Of a stretch of DNA of 64,000 bases, positions 22,762 to 34,479 are shown piece by piece. The stretch covers positions 1,226,408 through 1,290,407 of the forward strand of contig OY365820.1 in the NCBI GenBank assembly GCA_959347315.1. Direction: 5' to 3'. The translations under genes were made by a program, and so were the position numbers. The notes under the pieces were generated by a model, which worked only from the letters and a program-made list of their open reading frames with translations, made no database searches and had not been told where the DNA came from. Each line of letters begins with the position of its first letter. Position 1 is the stretch's first letter. The DNA comes from Bimastos eiseni. Lineage: Eukaryota; Annelida; Clitellata; Crassiclitellata; Lumbricidae.

Positions 22762-24312
22762 TTGAATTATGGTATTCTTAAAAGCATGGTTCCTAAATCA
22801 TCAGCATTGGACTTCATACCTACATCACTCATCGTCTCTTGTTCTGATGTATTCTCTCACCTCATTGCACACTTGGCCAACCTATCTTTTGCTGAGGGGT
22901 GCTTTCCTTCATGCTTCAAATCTGCTTTAGTCACGCCTTTACTTAAAAAGCCTGACTTTGACACTAGCAATTTGTCTAACTTCAGACCTATCTCCAACCT
23001 CAATAACATTTCCAAGTTCCTTGAACGTCTTTCTCTTATGCGTATCAAGAGACACATTACTTCCTCTCCCAACTTCAGTCCCTACCAGTCAGCATATCGC
23101 GAAGGCTACTCCACTGAAACTGCTCTTGTCTCTACACTGGATTACATCTTCTCATCTATTAACAATGGTAAAGCCTTCCTCTATGTGTGTCTTGACCTTA
23201 GTGTAGCCTTTGACACTGTAGACCACCAGTTACTCCTGTCAAGACTTGCAAAAAGCTTTGGTGTCTCCGGGACTGCCTTACACTGGTTAGCTTCATACCT
23301 GGTTGACCGCAATCAGCAGGTGGGCATTGGATCTGCTCGGTCGGAGCCCACACTTTGCACTGCTGGAGTGCCACAAGGATCTGTCCTCGGCCCTTTATTA
23401 TTTACAGTCTTTACTTCCCCAATCAGTCGTATAGCTAAACACTTTGGAATTCAATTACAACCGTATGCAGGTGATACTCAGCTCCATATTGCTCTGTCAC
23501 ACACTGATCAGTCTGGTAAACTAAAACTGGAAGAATGCCTCTCATCCATATATGCATGGTTCTGTTTCAATGGTTTGGCCATAAACCCAGACAAGTCTGA
23601 AGCAATTGTATTTGGCTCATGTCAACGCCTGCGTTCTTTCCCTATGCTCTCTAGCATTGAACTGGCTGACACTGCTGTGTCGTTTTCAGACTCTGTTAAA
23701 ACACTTGGGGTTACCCTCGACAGCAAGCTCACATTTCGACCACACATAACAAGCCTTTGTAAATCTTGTTTTTACCACATCAGGGCAATACGTCACATAA
23801 GGTCGGCTCTAACTCAAAATATGTCTGAAACTATAGCCTGCTCACTTGTCTCCTCTCGCCTCGATTATGCTAATTCACTTTTTGTCGGTCTCTCAGACCT
23901 TGAACTCAAAAGGCTTCAACGTATCCAAAATACGTTAGCTCGAGTAGTGCTACGTGTCCCACTACGAACATGCTCCTCTGCCCTACTCCACCAGCTGCAT
24001 TGGCGCCCTGTTGAATTTAGAATCAAATTTATGTTAGCTTGTTTGACCTACAGTACCATCATCACCAGCACACCTACCTATATTCATGCTCTACTAACTC
24101 CTTACATTCCTCCTCGTTGCTTACGATCATCAAGTACAGGTCTTTTAGTTGAACCATGATGCAGAACAGTTATGGGCTCTCGTGCATTTCATGTCTCTAC
24201 TCCAAGGGAATGGAATCGACTGCCACTCTCTCTTCGTAGCTCAAATTCACTTCCTTCCTTCAAAAAGCGACTCAAAACTCACTATTTCTCTTTGGCTTTC
24301 AAGGATTTGTAA
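22762..24312 (+). pseudogene. Non-LTR retrotransposon reverse transcriptase, dead (CR1/L2-like)
   Basis: The frame begins inside the reverse transcriptase and runs 465 codons to a TGA at 24157. It then continues in the same frame for 51 codons to TAA at 24310, so the TGA is a nonsense mutation. Recognisable blocks: NFRPISNLNNISKFLER (RT1-2), LDLSVAFDTVDHQLLLSRL (motif A, Asp present), GVPQGSVLGPLLF, and YAGDTQ where YADD is expected: the first catalytic Asp of motif C is Gly (GGT at 23470-23472). The C-terminal signature is SRAFHVSTPREWNRLP. The endonuclease and ORF1 are absent (5' truncation). Clade call rests on recalled motifs. Confidence 0.93.
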
Positions 24313-24418
24313 ATCTAATTGCATCTTCTTCTGGCGACTGACTATCCGCGCCTCGGATTCACATTTAGGTGTGACCTTGTGCGCGTTACAAATTTAATAA
24401 TAATAATAATATTAGAAT
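24313..24418 (+). mobile_element. LINE 3' UTR and ATA microsatellite tail
   Basis: GTGCGCGTTACAAATTTAAT followed by ATAATAATAAT is the kind of short 3' UTR plus simple-repeat tail that ends CR1/L2-group elements. It belongs to the dead reverse transcriptase directly upstream. Confidence 0.7.
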
Positions 24419-24424
24419 GGATGG

Positions 24425-24512
24425 ATCCAGGGTTTAACGACACCTTATGACAACAGTGGCCGTTGCCGTCGACAAAAAATTGCTTGGCATATTACAGCAC
24501 TTGCAGCCGCTA
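24425..24512 (+). repeat. Dispersed repeat B, forward copy
   Basis: Best copy of a second family: GGATCCAGGGTTTAACGACA, then CCGTTGCCGTCGAC, then TTGGCATATTACAGCACTTG. The first 40 bp can be aligned with the head of repeat A; the tail is unrelated to it. Confidence 0.8.
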
Positions 24513-24819
24513 CTTTCAAAACTTAGAGAAGAAGTGCTTCATTAAATTGATAAGTTATACAATGGAAAATACATAGGTTTGAATGCAAACGAATAAACGG
24601 TGTCTAAAATGAGATTTGCATAATTCTAGGCGTCAATATCTTCAACACCTAGTTCAAGTTAATCCAATCTATCTATTTATATCAAATCTAAAGATCCACA
24701 TAGCAAAGTTCATGTTGACCATTGTGTCGAGCCAACGCCGTTTTTACGCCGCATTCGGTAGGGGCGCCAGTGTCCGCTACGATTAATCTTAGATAGTACG
24801 CTGTTCATTGAAAATTAGT

Positions 24820-24905
24820 TATCAATTGTGATCTCGAAACTTCTAAAGCGTCACTCGAAGTCCAAGCGCAGGGCACCAGCTTATTCACGAGCGCTGCGTC
24901 AAATC
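24820..24905 (+). repeat. Dispersed repeat C
   Basis: ATCTCGAAACTTCTAAAGCG then AGGGCACCAGCTTATTCACG, about 85% identical by eye to 4625-4705. Confidence 0.7.
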
Positions 24906-24909
24906 AAAT

Positions 24910-25595
24910 GGGCTGTCTATAAGGTTTAGTCCAAGGAAGAGCAGAATCTGGTTACATGTAGCTGCCAAGGAGAGTTTCGCTTTGGTCTAGAATCTGAGAG
25001 CGAATGATCGAGTGAACCTGGGTAAATAATCTTGAGATTCGAATGAAAGGCTCGAGAAATGAGGGACTTATAACTGGCAATTTGCCATTGACATATATTT
25101 TCATATACAAAATAATGCATTCATATTTTCATGAAATAATTCATTACATAAGCCTAATGTTAATAATTTGTATCGGTTTCTATCGTCTCTGAAGTTGTCT
25201 AAATATATACATTTTTATTAATATAATTATGGGTATATTAAAGTATATATATATATAATGATAATCATATATATGTAAATTAATTAATTAATTAACGAAT
25301 TCGCGAATAAATAAATAAATTAACTACCTTAATATATATAAGTTATATGTATTAATTCATTCATTCATTCATTAAATAGTCAATTTATTCATTTAATCAT
25401 TCGTTCATTCGCTAATTTTGACATTTACATAGCGCCTTCTCAAGAAGTCAACTAGGAGGCACCCGCAGCCCAAACACGGTAATACAAATCACGTCTTAAG
25501 CATTTTTTAAATGGCGTGAAACAAACACTCAACCGATAACTTTAAAAAGCAGCCTAACGGCTGATTAGCATATCCCGTGCTTTAACTCCACACTG
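24910..25595. other. Intergenic, AT-rich simple sequence
   Basis: Includes TATATA and TTAATTAATTAA runs at 25230-25300 and ATTCATTCATTC at 25355-25420. No gene is visible. Confidence 0.5.
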
Positions 25596-25599
25596 TTTA

Positions 25600-25690
25600 C
25601 AGTTCAGCATTGCCAATCCAAAGCATAGGCGAAGGAGAATGGAGACGCTAATGATCTTTGTTTTCAGACAGCGTCGTTAAACTGCAACAA
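25600..25690 (-). repeat. Dispersed repeat A, reverse copy
   Basis: Diverged: CAGTTCAGCATTGCCAATCC, GAGACGCTAATGATCTTTG, GCGTCGTTAAACTGCAAC. Confidence 0.75.
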
Positions 25691-25914
25691 ACAAACCAAT
25701 CGTTGTGCTGTTAAATTAAGAATGGAACCACAGTTCTTGAAGCAGTGATTTCCATTCGACAACGAATGGTCTCTCACTCTCTCAAGTTATATGGACGTGT
25801 TTTGTGGTTGCGTTATCTCGAGGTCATTGAAATGAAAATTACCGTATGGTGGTATATATGCTCCCAGCGCTGCTAACGACCGCAGAGATAATTATATCTG
25901 CTTCGTAGAGAGTA

Positions 25915-26420
25915 GGAGGGAGACGTTCGGCAGGCAGGCAGGCAAACAGACAGACAGACATGCAGTCTGACATGCAGACTGAGAAGCAGTCATAGAGCCT
26001 GAGGAAAGAGAGAGGGAGAGATAAAAAATAAGATATTGATAAAGAGACTGATGGAAAGAGGAAGACAGGTAACAATACGGTCAGAGGAACATATACGGAT
26101 GGAGGGAGACAGGGAGACAGAGATACACTCAGAAAGAGAGAAACAGAGAGAAAGAGAGACAGAGAGACAGAGAGAGAGACAGAGAGCGCGACAAGCAGGC
26201 AGATATATAGTGAAAGACAGAGAGAGGTGACATGAGTTTAAGAAAAAGAGACAACGGAGAAAAGAAGATCGAGAGATCGACAGAAAGACAGAGAGACAGA
26301 CATGGTGACAGACAGTGGTGGAGAGAGAGAGTGAGACGAATCGAAAGAAGGAAAGATAAAAACGAGATAAATCGATTGAGACGGGAAGAGAGAGTCTGAC
26401 AGATGGATGTATAGGTAGAT
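25915..26420. repeat. GA/CAGA purine-rich tract
   Basis: GGCAGGCAGGCAAACAGACAG grades into AGAGAGACAGAGAGAGAC sequence over about 500 bp. It is strongly purine-rich on the plus strand. Frames with Arg/Glu or Ser/Leu bias are artefacts. Confidence 0.85.
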
Positions 26421-26424
26421 TGAG

Positions 26425-27925
26425 TGCATGACTATTTATCGTCTGGTGTTGTCTGACAGAGACAAGAGCGTTGTCTTGTAGAGTGGGAGGTGAACACGTG
26501 CCTCAAGTGGGAAGCAATGGATTTGGGAACGGTTCCCTGGCCGATACAAGAGCAACAAGGTCGTCAGGATGAAGTGATATGAGCACCTGGTGCGTCAGAG
26601 TCTAGTGCAGTTGTTTACAGACCTTGGTGCCTCACGAAACCCAAAAGTCACGCTGAATCCTAGTTGCCATTGGATGGCGTGGATAGATAATATTTTGGCA
26701 GCTTATTCTGTTAAAACTACGGATCATCAAAACTAACATAGGCGTAATTAAACTTATTGTCGTCAAAGTCGTTTAAACTCATTATTGCTACTAGCGAAAT
26801 CTCCGTTATGATAAGTGCAATTTTCAGTGAAATCGTCGCTAAATCGAAACCAATAACGGGTAACACGTGACAGCAAGTCGTACGTTTGGATGCTATATTC
26901 TGACTGTGTCTTGTGTGTCCTAAGTCTTGAAATCAAAGTGGCTAACATTGCCGATGTGTCCAACATTTCAATAGCTAAGACAATATTAAAAAAACCTTTG
27001 GGCCAACGTAATTATATTTTGCCCATTTCTATATTTTGAAGAACTATGCCCACCCACAGCTAAATATGTCCAAAAATCTTGAACACTAGGGGCCAAACCA
27101 TCTATAGTTTGTCTAATTTTTGGCTACCATTGCTGGTGAGTAATGCATTTGGCGAACTCTTGGCTTGTTCGATGGTTCTATCGTTTAAAAAACTCCTGGC
27201 AAAACAATGATAGCGTGGCCTAAATGTTGAACAACGGTACCCTGGAACTCTGCCTTTTCCCATAAACAAACAAACAACCTCCTGGAAACGTCTCAGACAT
27301 CGTTTGGTCTAGAGTCTTATCAGCAGAGGTCCCGCCGGACTACCAACGGTTTGCGGTCCGGATCGATCAACACCACCTACCCTCTGTGGCGGAGTATCGC
27401 TTCCCATGGATACAAACCTTAACAGTCATCCTTAGCATCTACTTTGCATCGCAAGTCCTAACTCTCTCCTCTGTCGAGTTCAGTCTCTGCCTCTCACTCT
27501 CTCTGTTTAAGACTCTGTCTCTGTCTCTCCCTCAACCTCGCCCTCTGTTCTTCTTCTCCCTCTTTCCCCTCTCTCCCCTCTCTTTTTCCGTATCTCTATC
27601 GCTTTCACTTTCTCTCTGTCTCTTTCTCGCTGTCAATGTCTCTGTCGCTGTCTCTGCCTCTGCCTCCGTCTGTCTCTGTGTGTCTGTCCGTATGTTTGTG
27701 TGTATGTCTGTCTCTTTCCCTCTCTGTCCCCTCCCATTATCTCTTTAGCTCAGTCTTTGATGGTTCGTCTCTTATCTTCCTAGAAGTACCTGTGTCTGTT
27801 TCGTTCTGTAGGTCTGCGGTGAGGAGTTGTTTGGCTGTCTACGTAGGCAGGCAGACGCTTCAAGACGTGGATCCTTTTTATTTGCACCGGATAACACGAT
27901 TCCGGTGCTGATGTCTGGCACCGTT
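26425..27925. other. Intergenic upstream of the TGF-beta gene
   Basis: No gene is recognised. A pyrimidine-rich CTCTGTCTCTC tract covers about 27470-27740. A 67-codon minus-strand frame at 26763-26966 has no support. Confidence 0.45.
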
Positions 27926-27929
27926 TCCA

Positions 27930-27936
27930 TATAAAA
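27930..27936 (+). promoter_or_regulatory. TATA box of the TGF-beta gene
   Basis: TATAAAA followed by AGCG in the sequence TTCCATATAAAAAGCG. A start about 25-30 bp downstream (near 27961) would leave a 5' leader of about 255 nt before the ATG at 28218, with no intron needed. It is the only clean TATA box directly upstream of a gene that I saw. Confidence 0.5.
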
Positions 27937-28217
27937 AGCGATTAGTTTCGCTCCAATCTTCGACCGGTGGCTTTATCGGCATTCAAAGCAAAGCTCCTGA
28001 ACCCAACCAACGCCAACACATCTCAAGAGCCGAACAGTAGACTATAAGTGAAACGGTTGCAGAAGATTGAAAGCTGTATCTTGGAAACCAACCGACGTTT
28101 TTCGCAGTTTGACGTAAATTGGGATTCGCTGTCTCCTAACACGATCAAATACGCTGTCAAGCTCAGATCGTAGACGTTCCATTCAGAACACACCTTGGAC
28201 TGTTGCTTCGCTTCAAA

Positions 28218-28494
28218 ATGAAAAACTTTCTCATCCTTTTCTTCTTCGCGTTGACGGTCGACCGCATCCGGGCCTCTGTCGCACGAAAGGCGGCAACAAA
28301 GAACGTTGCAGACCGTGACGAACCGAGTCTGGGACAGGCGAGGGAGCCAGTGGAACAGCGGGGGTCCATCACCAGACACCCATACCTTCAGGGAGACCTC
28401 TACGCAGAGATAGCGAGTCTTGACTTGACCGCGAATTCTGGTATTCGAAGGGACGGAGAGCGGCCGTCGATATCGATCGTCGAAACCAATACAA
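28218..28494 (+). CDS. TGF-beta ligand, exon 1 (signal peptide and start of prodomain)
   Basis: ATG at 28218 is followed directly by a hydrophobic signal sequence. An in-frame TTG 15 bases upstream is not needed. The exon ends after 92 codons plus one base at GTAAGT. Reading through the donor would give about 47 unrelated residues from a dispersed repeat, so splicing is the better model. Confidence 0.85.
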
Positions 28495-30230
28495 GTAAGT
28501 GGCTTGTGTCTTTTGTATTGTATTTAAGCATTTATCAAGCGCCTCTAGTAGGGCGAACCGCTCAAAAGAAGGTTTTGAGATCAGCGATAGAGGATGAGAG
28601 ACTTCCAGGTGGAATTTTAGAGCGAATATATGGATAAGAAGCATTTCACAGAGAGGGACCAATTGAAGCCTAAGTCATAGCAGTTCTAGTGCGAGGAACC
28701 AAGAGATGAACGGATGGACGAAGCTGAATGTGGCCGAAGTATTACGTCAACCAGATATTTCGGGGCAAGCTCCCGCGGAACCTTGAAAATCAGAATCGGA
28801 ATGTGGCGGTCTAATGCGTTTACCCTGCAACGTAGAGGTCGATTCCCATTCCCTGAGATGGCAACATTGTAGGGACCTCGAGAAAGTCCTTCACCAACAA
28901 TTGCTTTGCTTGGACACTATAGATAGCGGTGCTGACTAAATGCATGATGACACAGGAGTTTAGACATGTGGCAGTAGTCCAAGAGCATTAGTTAAATGGT
29001 GGAAATGTTAGATTACAAACTGAATGTTCAGAATAGCTCAAGGATACGTGGTTATTGACATATCAAAAGTCTTCTGAAATCATCCGGAGCTCTTTCCGAA
29101 ATTCAGGATGGTGTCCACAATGACCGATATTTACAATTACTTTAAGCAGCATGATGGAAATGGCTCATAAAAAGCTTAATATTTCAACATAGCCACACCA
29201 TTTATCACGTTTCTTTCTATTGCTCATTAACTGTTGTTTCTTGTTTATTTCAATTAGCGGTCGAATTCAGGCCACGATATTGAGTCACCATTCCATCTTA
29301 TTTCAACTCCTCTTTGAGCTGTTTCCGACGCACTTGGTATAACAAGTACTAACAGAAACCTGAGAGTCCTAAATTGTAATTGCAGGTAGCTGCGTCCAGA
29401 ATGGAGGAATCGTCGAATTGGAGTTTCAGATTCCGTTGGAAAATCTGTCACGAGACCTCACTCACTCAGAGTTGGTCGTCGAGTTGACAGACTCCAACAA
29501 TCCTGTCTCCCTGCTCTCCAGCTACGTCATCGGTACAGCGTCCCCAGAGAAAGAACTTCACGGGGAACCAGCGAAAGGTCGCCCGAGACTGAACAACAAT
29601 TGGCTGGTGTACGACCTCAACGAAATCCTGAAGACATTTGACTCCACAGATCAGCGAGACAGAACGGTCGCGGTCTCTGTTCGATTTGTCGGGGTAACGA
29701 CTCGGAACGCCACTGGATCGTTGGTCGAGTTTGACGCTTGCGGGAAATACACCAGCAAGCCGCCGACCGTTTTCCTCTATCATGATTTCCCGTTGGAGCT
29801 GCGCCGGAATCTACACCAACCCTCTGGAAGCAGAAGGAGGAGCAGGTCGGTAACGACTGGCCAGCGATCAGCGGACCAGGCATCCGATTGTCACCTTCAC
29901 CAGTGGACCGTCGACTTCCACCAGATCGGGCTGAAATGGATCATCGCCCCAATCCTCTTCAAGATCAATTACTGTCACGGGGTCTGCACCGACCCAGCCT
30001 GGACCCAGGCGGACATGCGAGGACGCCAGCAGGGCAGGCTGTCAAACCACGCCCAACTGATCGCCCGTGCCCTTGCTACTCTGCCCCAGACGGTGGCAGC
30101 TGGTCTACCGTCACCAAGCTGTGTCCCCACTACGTACGAAGCTATGAACATGATCTATCAGGACGGTAACAACGTCGTCAGAGTCGACACGTTCTCTCAG
30201 GTCATCGCCAGCTCATGCGGATGTGCGTAG
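28218..30230 (+). CDS. TGF-beta superfamily ligand lacking the interchain cysteine (two exons)
   Basis: Exon 1 is 28218-28494 (donor CAA|GTAAGT); exon 2 is 29386-30230 (acceptor TTGCAG). The intron is phase 1 and the join keeps the frame, giving 373 residues. Residues 1-19 are a signal peptide (MKNFLILFFFALT). The prodomain is short and ends in a furin-type site, RRRSR, at 242-246. The mature part (127 aa) has the cystine-knot cysteines 261, 289, 293, 338, 370 and 372 and the hallmarks WIIAP, YCHGVC and CGCA. Where most ligands have CC before VP, this one has SC: Ser337 replaces the cysteine that links the dimer, as known for GDF9, BMP15, GDF3 and Lefty. It may act as a non-covalent dimer, a monomer or an antagonist. 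Orthology within the superfamily cannot be fixed by eye. Confidence 0.93.
28520..28680 (+). repeat. Dispersed repeat D in the TGF-beta intron
   Basis: TAGTAGGGCGAACCGCTCAA, AAGGTTTTGAGA, GATGAGAGACTTCCAG and CACAGAGAGGGACCAATTGA recur in order at 50255-50450. A short non-coding element, perhaps a SINE or LINE tail, inserted 26 bp after the exon 1 donor. Confidence 0.65.
28795..28925 (+). mobile_element. Degenerate tRNA-derived SINE
   Basis: GTGGCGGTCTAATGCG and AGGTCGATTCCCATTCC correspond to a decayed tRNA-like head. GTAGGGACCTCGAGAAAGTC then CAACAATTGCTTTGC matches the SINE body seen at 8930-9165. Confidence 0.6.
29386..30230 (+). CDS. TGF-beta ligand, exon 2 (prodomain, furin site, cystine-knot domain)
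   Basis: Acceptor TAATTGCAG at 29377-29385. The first two bases complete a Ser codon started in exon 1. The exon encodes 280 full codons and ends with TAG at 30228-30230. Base composition is GC-richer than the intron, as expected for coding DNA. Confidence 0.9.
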
Positions 30231-30975
30231 TAGGTGGTGACGTCGGCCTCACGTGACTGCTACGTCATTGTTTTCTGTATAATCACTTTTGTGTCTTAAA
30301 TTCGTCTGACCAACCGTGACGGTTTCGCTTCTACGCGAAATCTTCGCGACGTTGGTGCGATTGAGTTTGATGTTTTATCGTGCCAAGGTGACGTGCAATG
30401 AACCAACATGGTTAACGTTAAACGAATTTAAACGATTAACTGGTAAAATCAAATTATCATTCGTAGTGCTAAGTGGCTTTCAACCTCACCCTTTATTGGT
30501 GAAACGGGGAAGTGAAACGGGTTTCTGGATTTCACATAGGTTTAGAGCTTAAGGTTGGGTAGGAATTTCTCTAACGATATCTTGATAGATTTTGTTACGT
30601 GTCAACATCAAAAGGCACAGTTTATACTTTTATCCGACGTCAGTCTGTGTCCAAGTTATATACTTCAGATGTTCCCAGCCTCTCTCAGCGGAATATGGCC
30701 ACAAATTCATCTTGTTTTCATCCCATCAGTTCCTTAATTTCAATGACAATTAACTGCTCTGTTGGGTTATCATCCACGCTAAGTTTTAAATACTACTATT
30801 AGACCTATGTAATATAAAATTTTCACATTTTCATCCATTCTACTATCTTGGAATGATTGCCAAGAGCTGATTGAGGAATAATGATTTAAGTGTAAGCTTC
30901 GGTTTGTCTTTCGGCCACTACCTCGATAGCTAAATTTCCGATAAACTAAGTCTGGTGTCTGTTTTAAGTAGCTCT
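30231..30975 (+). other. Probable 3' UTR and downstream flank of the TGF-beta gene
   Basis: No further coding sequence is recognised. Short open frames (30316-30552, 30555-30737) lack domains. The first clear AATAAA is at 31210-31215, which could end a roughly 1-kb 3' UTR; this is uncertain. Confidence 0.35.
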
Positions 30976-30979
30976 TTCT

Positions 30980-31900
30980 AACGAGTCTGTCGACAATACT
31001 ACGAACGTTTAAATATTTGTGCTGCGTTGCAGTGAGTGCTTGTTGGTAGCCTTATAATGGTGTAGACTTTTGTGAACCTATGTTTGCATAATTTACATGT
31101 ATACCACTGTGGATGCATTTAACTCTGGATAATCTAACTCTCAAATACTTAAAGGCTTGAAAGGTTTCGTTTGATTGAGTAGGACATCTCAATTGTCGAA
31201 AAGTGACTGAATAAACTGCCAGCATCAATCATTTTATAACCAGTTGATGCATACAGTCTTCGTGTCTCATTATGGAAAAGTGCCACAGACTGTGTTTATA
31301 TCTTGTGTTCAACAATCGTTGTCGGTAAGAAGTCTGAATTGTATTGGTTGTGTAATTCGATGTCATAGCAACCAGAGACTAGGAACGGGATTGTTCTATG
31401 CACGCATCATGATAACTAGACTTTTGTTAACTGCCTAAGCAAGATCTATAGTTCAGCAGAACTTGAATGACTCGATCTCTTTGTGGCTTTTAGTGCTAGT
31501 TTATCGGTGTTAGCTTGCAAAGTTATAGTCTTTCGTGAGCCTATGTTTGCGCAATTTTCTTATCACTGTGGGTACATTTAATTCTGGATATTCCAGCTCT
31601 TAACTACTCTAAGGTATAAAAGGTGTCACCAAGATTGAAAAGATATTGCAGTTAAAACATGCAACTGGCATATTTACCTAGAAATTATCATATTTGAACG
31701 TCAAACGCTCGGACTGTATTACGAGATATTCCGTGATAGAATTTGACAGTGTCTGACACGTTCATGCGCATTTAATCGATTGATTTTATAAGGAAAGGAA
31801 TGTTTCTGTGCATTTTAACTCGTATTTGAAGCAGCATCGCAAATCTTAACTACCTCATCGATTATGACAATCACTTTTGCCGCTTGGATTAATTATTTAA
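30980..31900. repeat. Local tandem duplication, about 460 bp unit
   Basis: GTGAACCTATGTTTGCATAA (near 31075) recurs as GTGAGCCTATGTTTGCGCAA (near 31537). Both are followed by CACTGTGG, ACATTTAA or GCATTTAA, and CTCTGGATA or TTCTGGATA. The two halves are diverged. No coding sequence is seen. Confidence 0.65.
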
Positions 31901-31904
31901 TAGT

Positions 31905-34380
31905 GTTGTTTTCAAGTTGTCTGTGTTAATTTGTGAATTAACTTTATTTTGCTTATGTTGTCTTCCTAAATATGTGCCCCACGCCCAATTCAAAAAATGA
32001 CGTTTAAATGCTCATATCTACAATGATCTCTCTGGAAAAGGCATTGGTATCCAATACTTAAACTCGATATTTACTTATTTCAATAAGTCACATGTGCTAA
32101 AGCTGCAGAGGATTCCAAACTCGTTCACTATAGCCAGGAATAATGCGCTAAACATGGACATAATTCATTTTCATTCATTTCACAAATTCATTGCATGTTT
32201 TTTTGCAAAAATAATAGCATTGCTTATAAGTTTTTCTCAGATACTTACAGAATAATTTAGTTTTGAACATATAAATACACACACAAACACGCACACACAC
32301 AAACACACATATAAACGCACATAGAAACACGCACACAGCAATAGTGACAACCACTTTGGACCTGATAGTAATTAAATCGATGCAAGAGTGACAGCGGCAG
32401 TTGGCTAAGTGGCAGCTGCTGATACCCATCTTTGAATCCGTAAAGATGGCAATTCAGACATCAGAACAATCTTCCGAAAGAAAGGTTTTTTGTACCTGAC
32501 TGTTCCGTTTGGCCCGTGTCAGTGGCAATAGGTCCTACTTATAAAAAAGGCCAGACAGGAAACTTGTGTCTTCAAAACAACAAATCATTATGTGAACATG
32601 GAGCGAAAAAACACTCACACCGACACACACTCATGTATATCTATCATGAAAATGTATCGCATATCATTATAGAGCAGAAGTCCAGAGTATAGATCTATCA
32701 GATATTATCTGTGGTTTAAGAAAAATAGATTGATATATATATACATTTATATTTATATTTATATAGTGAAAGAGAGAGAAACAAAGAAAGAGCGAGCCAT
32801 CGATACAGAAAGAGGGACAGAGACACTGTGGCAGAGAGACAGAGATAAAGAAACAGGCATACACGAAAACAGACACGTGCATGTAAATATACCCACACAG
32901 TCGATCCTGATGCTCTCTCTCTCTCTCTTTGAGTCTTTGTCTCTGTCTCTGTCTGTCTGTCTGTCTCTGTCTCTTCTTCTCTGTCTCTCGATTCGCTTTG
33001 TCCGCCACCTGCTAGTCCTCCATCTTCCGTCTAGATAGATCGTCGGAATCGAAGGCCAAGTCATCTCACCTCTACAGCCAGACGGGGCTTAGGTAGAGAT
33101 TGCAGACCATCCTCCAACGACGCCCATAAAACCCATCGCAATAATGAATGCCTAGGTAAATATACAACAACGAATATCTTCATCTAAACATACGTATATA
33201 TGCATACATATATATGTATATATCTTTCTCATACATATGCACATTATGTCAATGGAATGAATATACCTATGTATGGCACATAAATATAGGCTACGTATCC
33301 ATGTATATGTGATTTAAACACGGGAATATGTAATTATTTACGTATAGACATTTGCTAAGCTTGGCATAAGTAATAATAATGTGGAGACATCGCTAAGTAT
33401 ATACTGATGTATTATACCTATGCTTAGCCTAATCATGCTTTGGCCCGATTGGATGAATAGCTGCTCGAGGAATTGGCGAACTTGGTGAAGGGAGGTCCTG
33501 ATGAGTCCGTGAGGGAGACGGGGTCTATGGGAGTTGCGAGGCAGGGAGGGTGCGTCATATATTAGTTAAATCTTCAGCGTGTTGTCGTTTTTGACGGGAG
33601 TTTCATACAGCGGTGAATCCTGCGGTATTGGAACCAAGAGAGGAGCTCACCGATTGGTGGAGAGTATCTGTTCGGCTTCCTCATTGGCTGAAACTTTCTC
33701 TTAACCTATTTCCGGGATTTAGTTGGACGGAAATATTCAATGGATGGACAGATGGAGGGAGAGTTTAAAGACATCTTAAGACAACGACGTTGACGTTGGT
33801 AGAAATCATTCTAGTGGAATAAGGAATGATCCCTCGATTTGGATGTGATTGGTTGGAATTTTACCACATGGTCAAATCATCCATTTCTAATGGGCTAGCG
33901 CTGCCTCTTAATCGTGTAGAATTGCGTTAGCGAGAAGATATTATCAATAAACGTATGCGAGGTATAGGCTTGCCTTTCGAGTTATAAGTATACAGTATGA
34001 AAACCATTGTTAAATTGGATACACGTCTACCTCAGGTGTTATTCAACTCCTTCACGGAATTCATGTGCCTGTCACCTCAAACGGATGAAATTAGAATTAA
34101 GAGTATGAATAAAAATCTCATTTTAATTATGATATAGCTACAGGGAGAGGCCACGGATTGACTTTTTCTCTGCACTCAATTTCAGAGATTTGTTGATGCA
34201 ACAGCTAAAATCACGATCCTTTCTTTCCAAGACCCTTTGACTATTTCGTTCTTATACAAAAAGGTCTTCGTGGTGAAAAAACGACTAGTATCTGTGTAAT
34301 GTATGCACATGGCGTCGTATTAGCTACAATACAGATCGTCTAAGCATCGAGGATTGTAACGAAAACAGACGAAGGTTGAA
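31905..34380. other. Intergenic, AT-rich with simple repeats
   Basis: Contains ACACACAAACAC (32275-32340), an AGAGAGAAA tract (32765-32850), a CTCTCTCTGTCTGTC tract (32910-32990) and TATATACATA runs (33180-33230). No gene is supported. Confidence 0.45.
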
Positions 34381-34400
34381 CTTCCTTCCAGTCAGACAAG

Positions 34401-34479
34401 ATGCCGTCCCTGGCGAGAAATCTGGTTTTCAGACTCATTCTCATCGCTTCTCTGCTGCTTGACTCTTCTGTTGGATCAG
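34401..34479 (+). CDS. THSD1-like gene, exon 1 (signal peptide)
   Basis: ATGCCGTCCCTGGCG starts a 26-residue hydrophobic leader containing FRLILIASLLLDSSVGS. The exon ends at a donor, ATCAG|GTAAAC. Its last base plus AT from exon 2 gives Asp. It is too short to stand alone, but a signal peptide ending in phase 1 is exactly what exon 2 needs. Confidence 0.7.

Noticed and set aside
26763..26966. 67-codon frame on the minus strand
   Set aside because: No domain, no splice partner with matching phase found.
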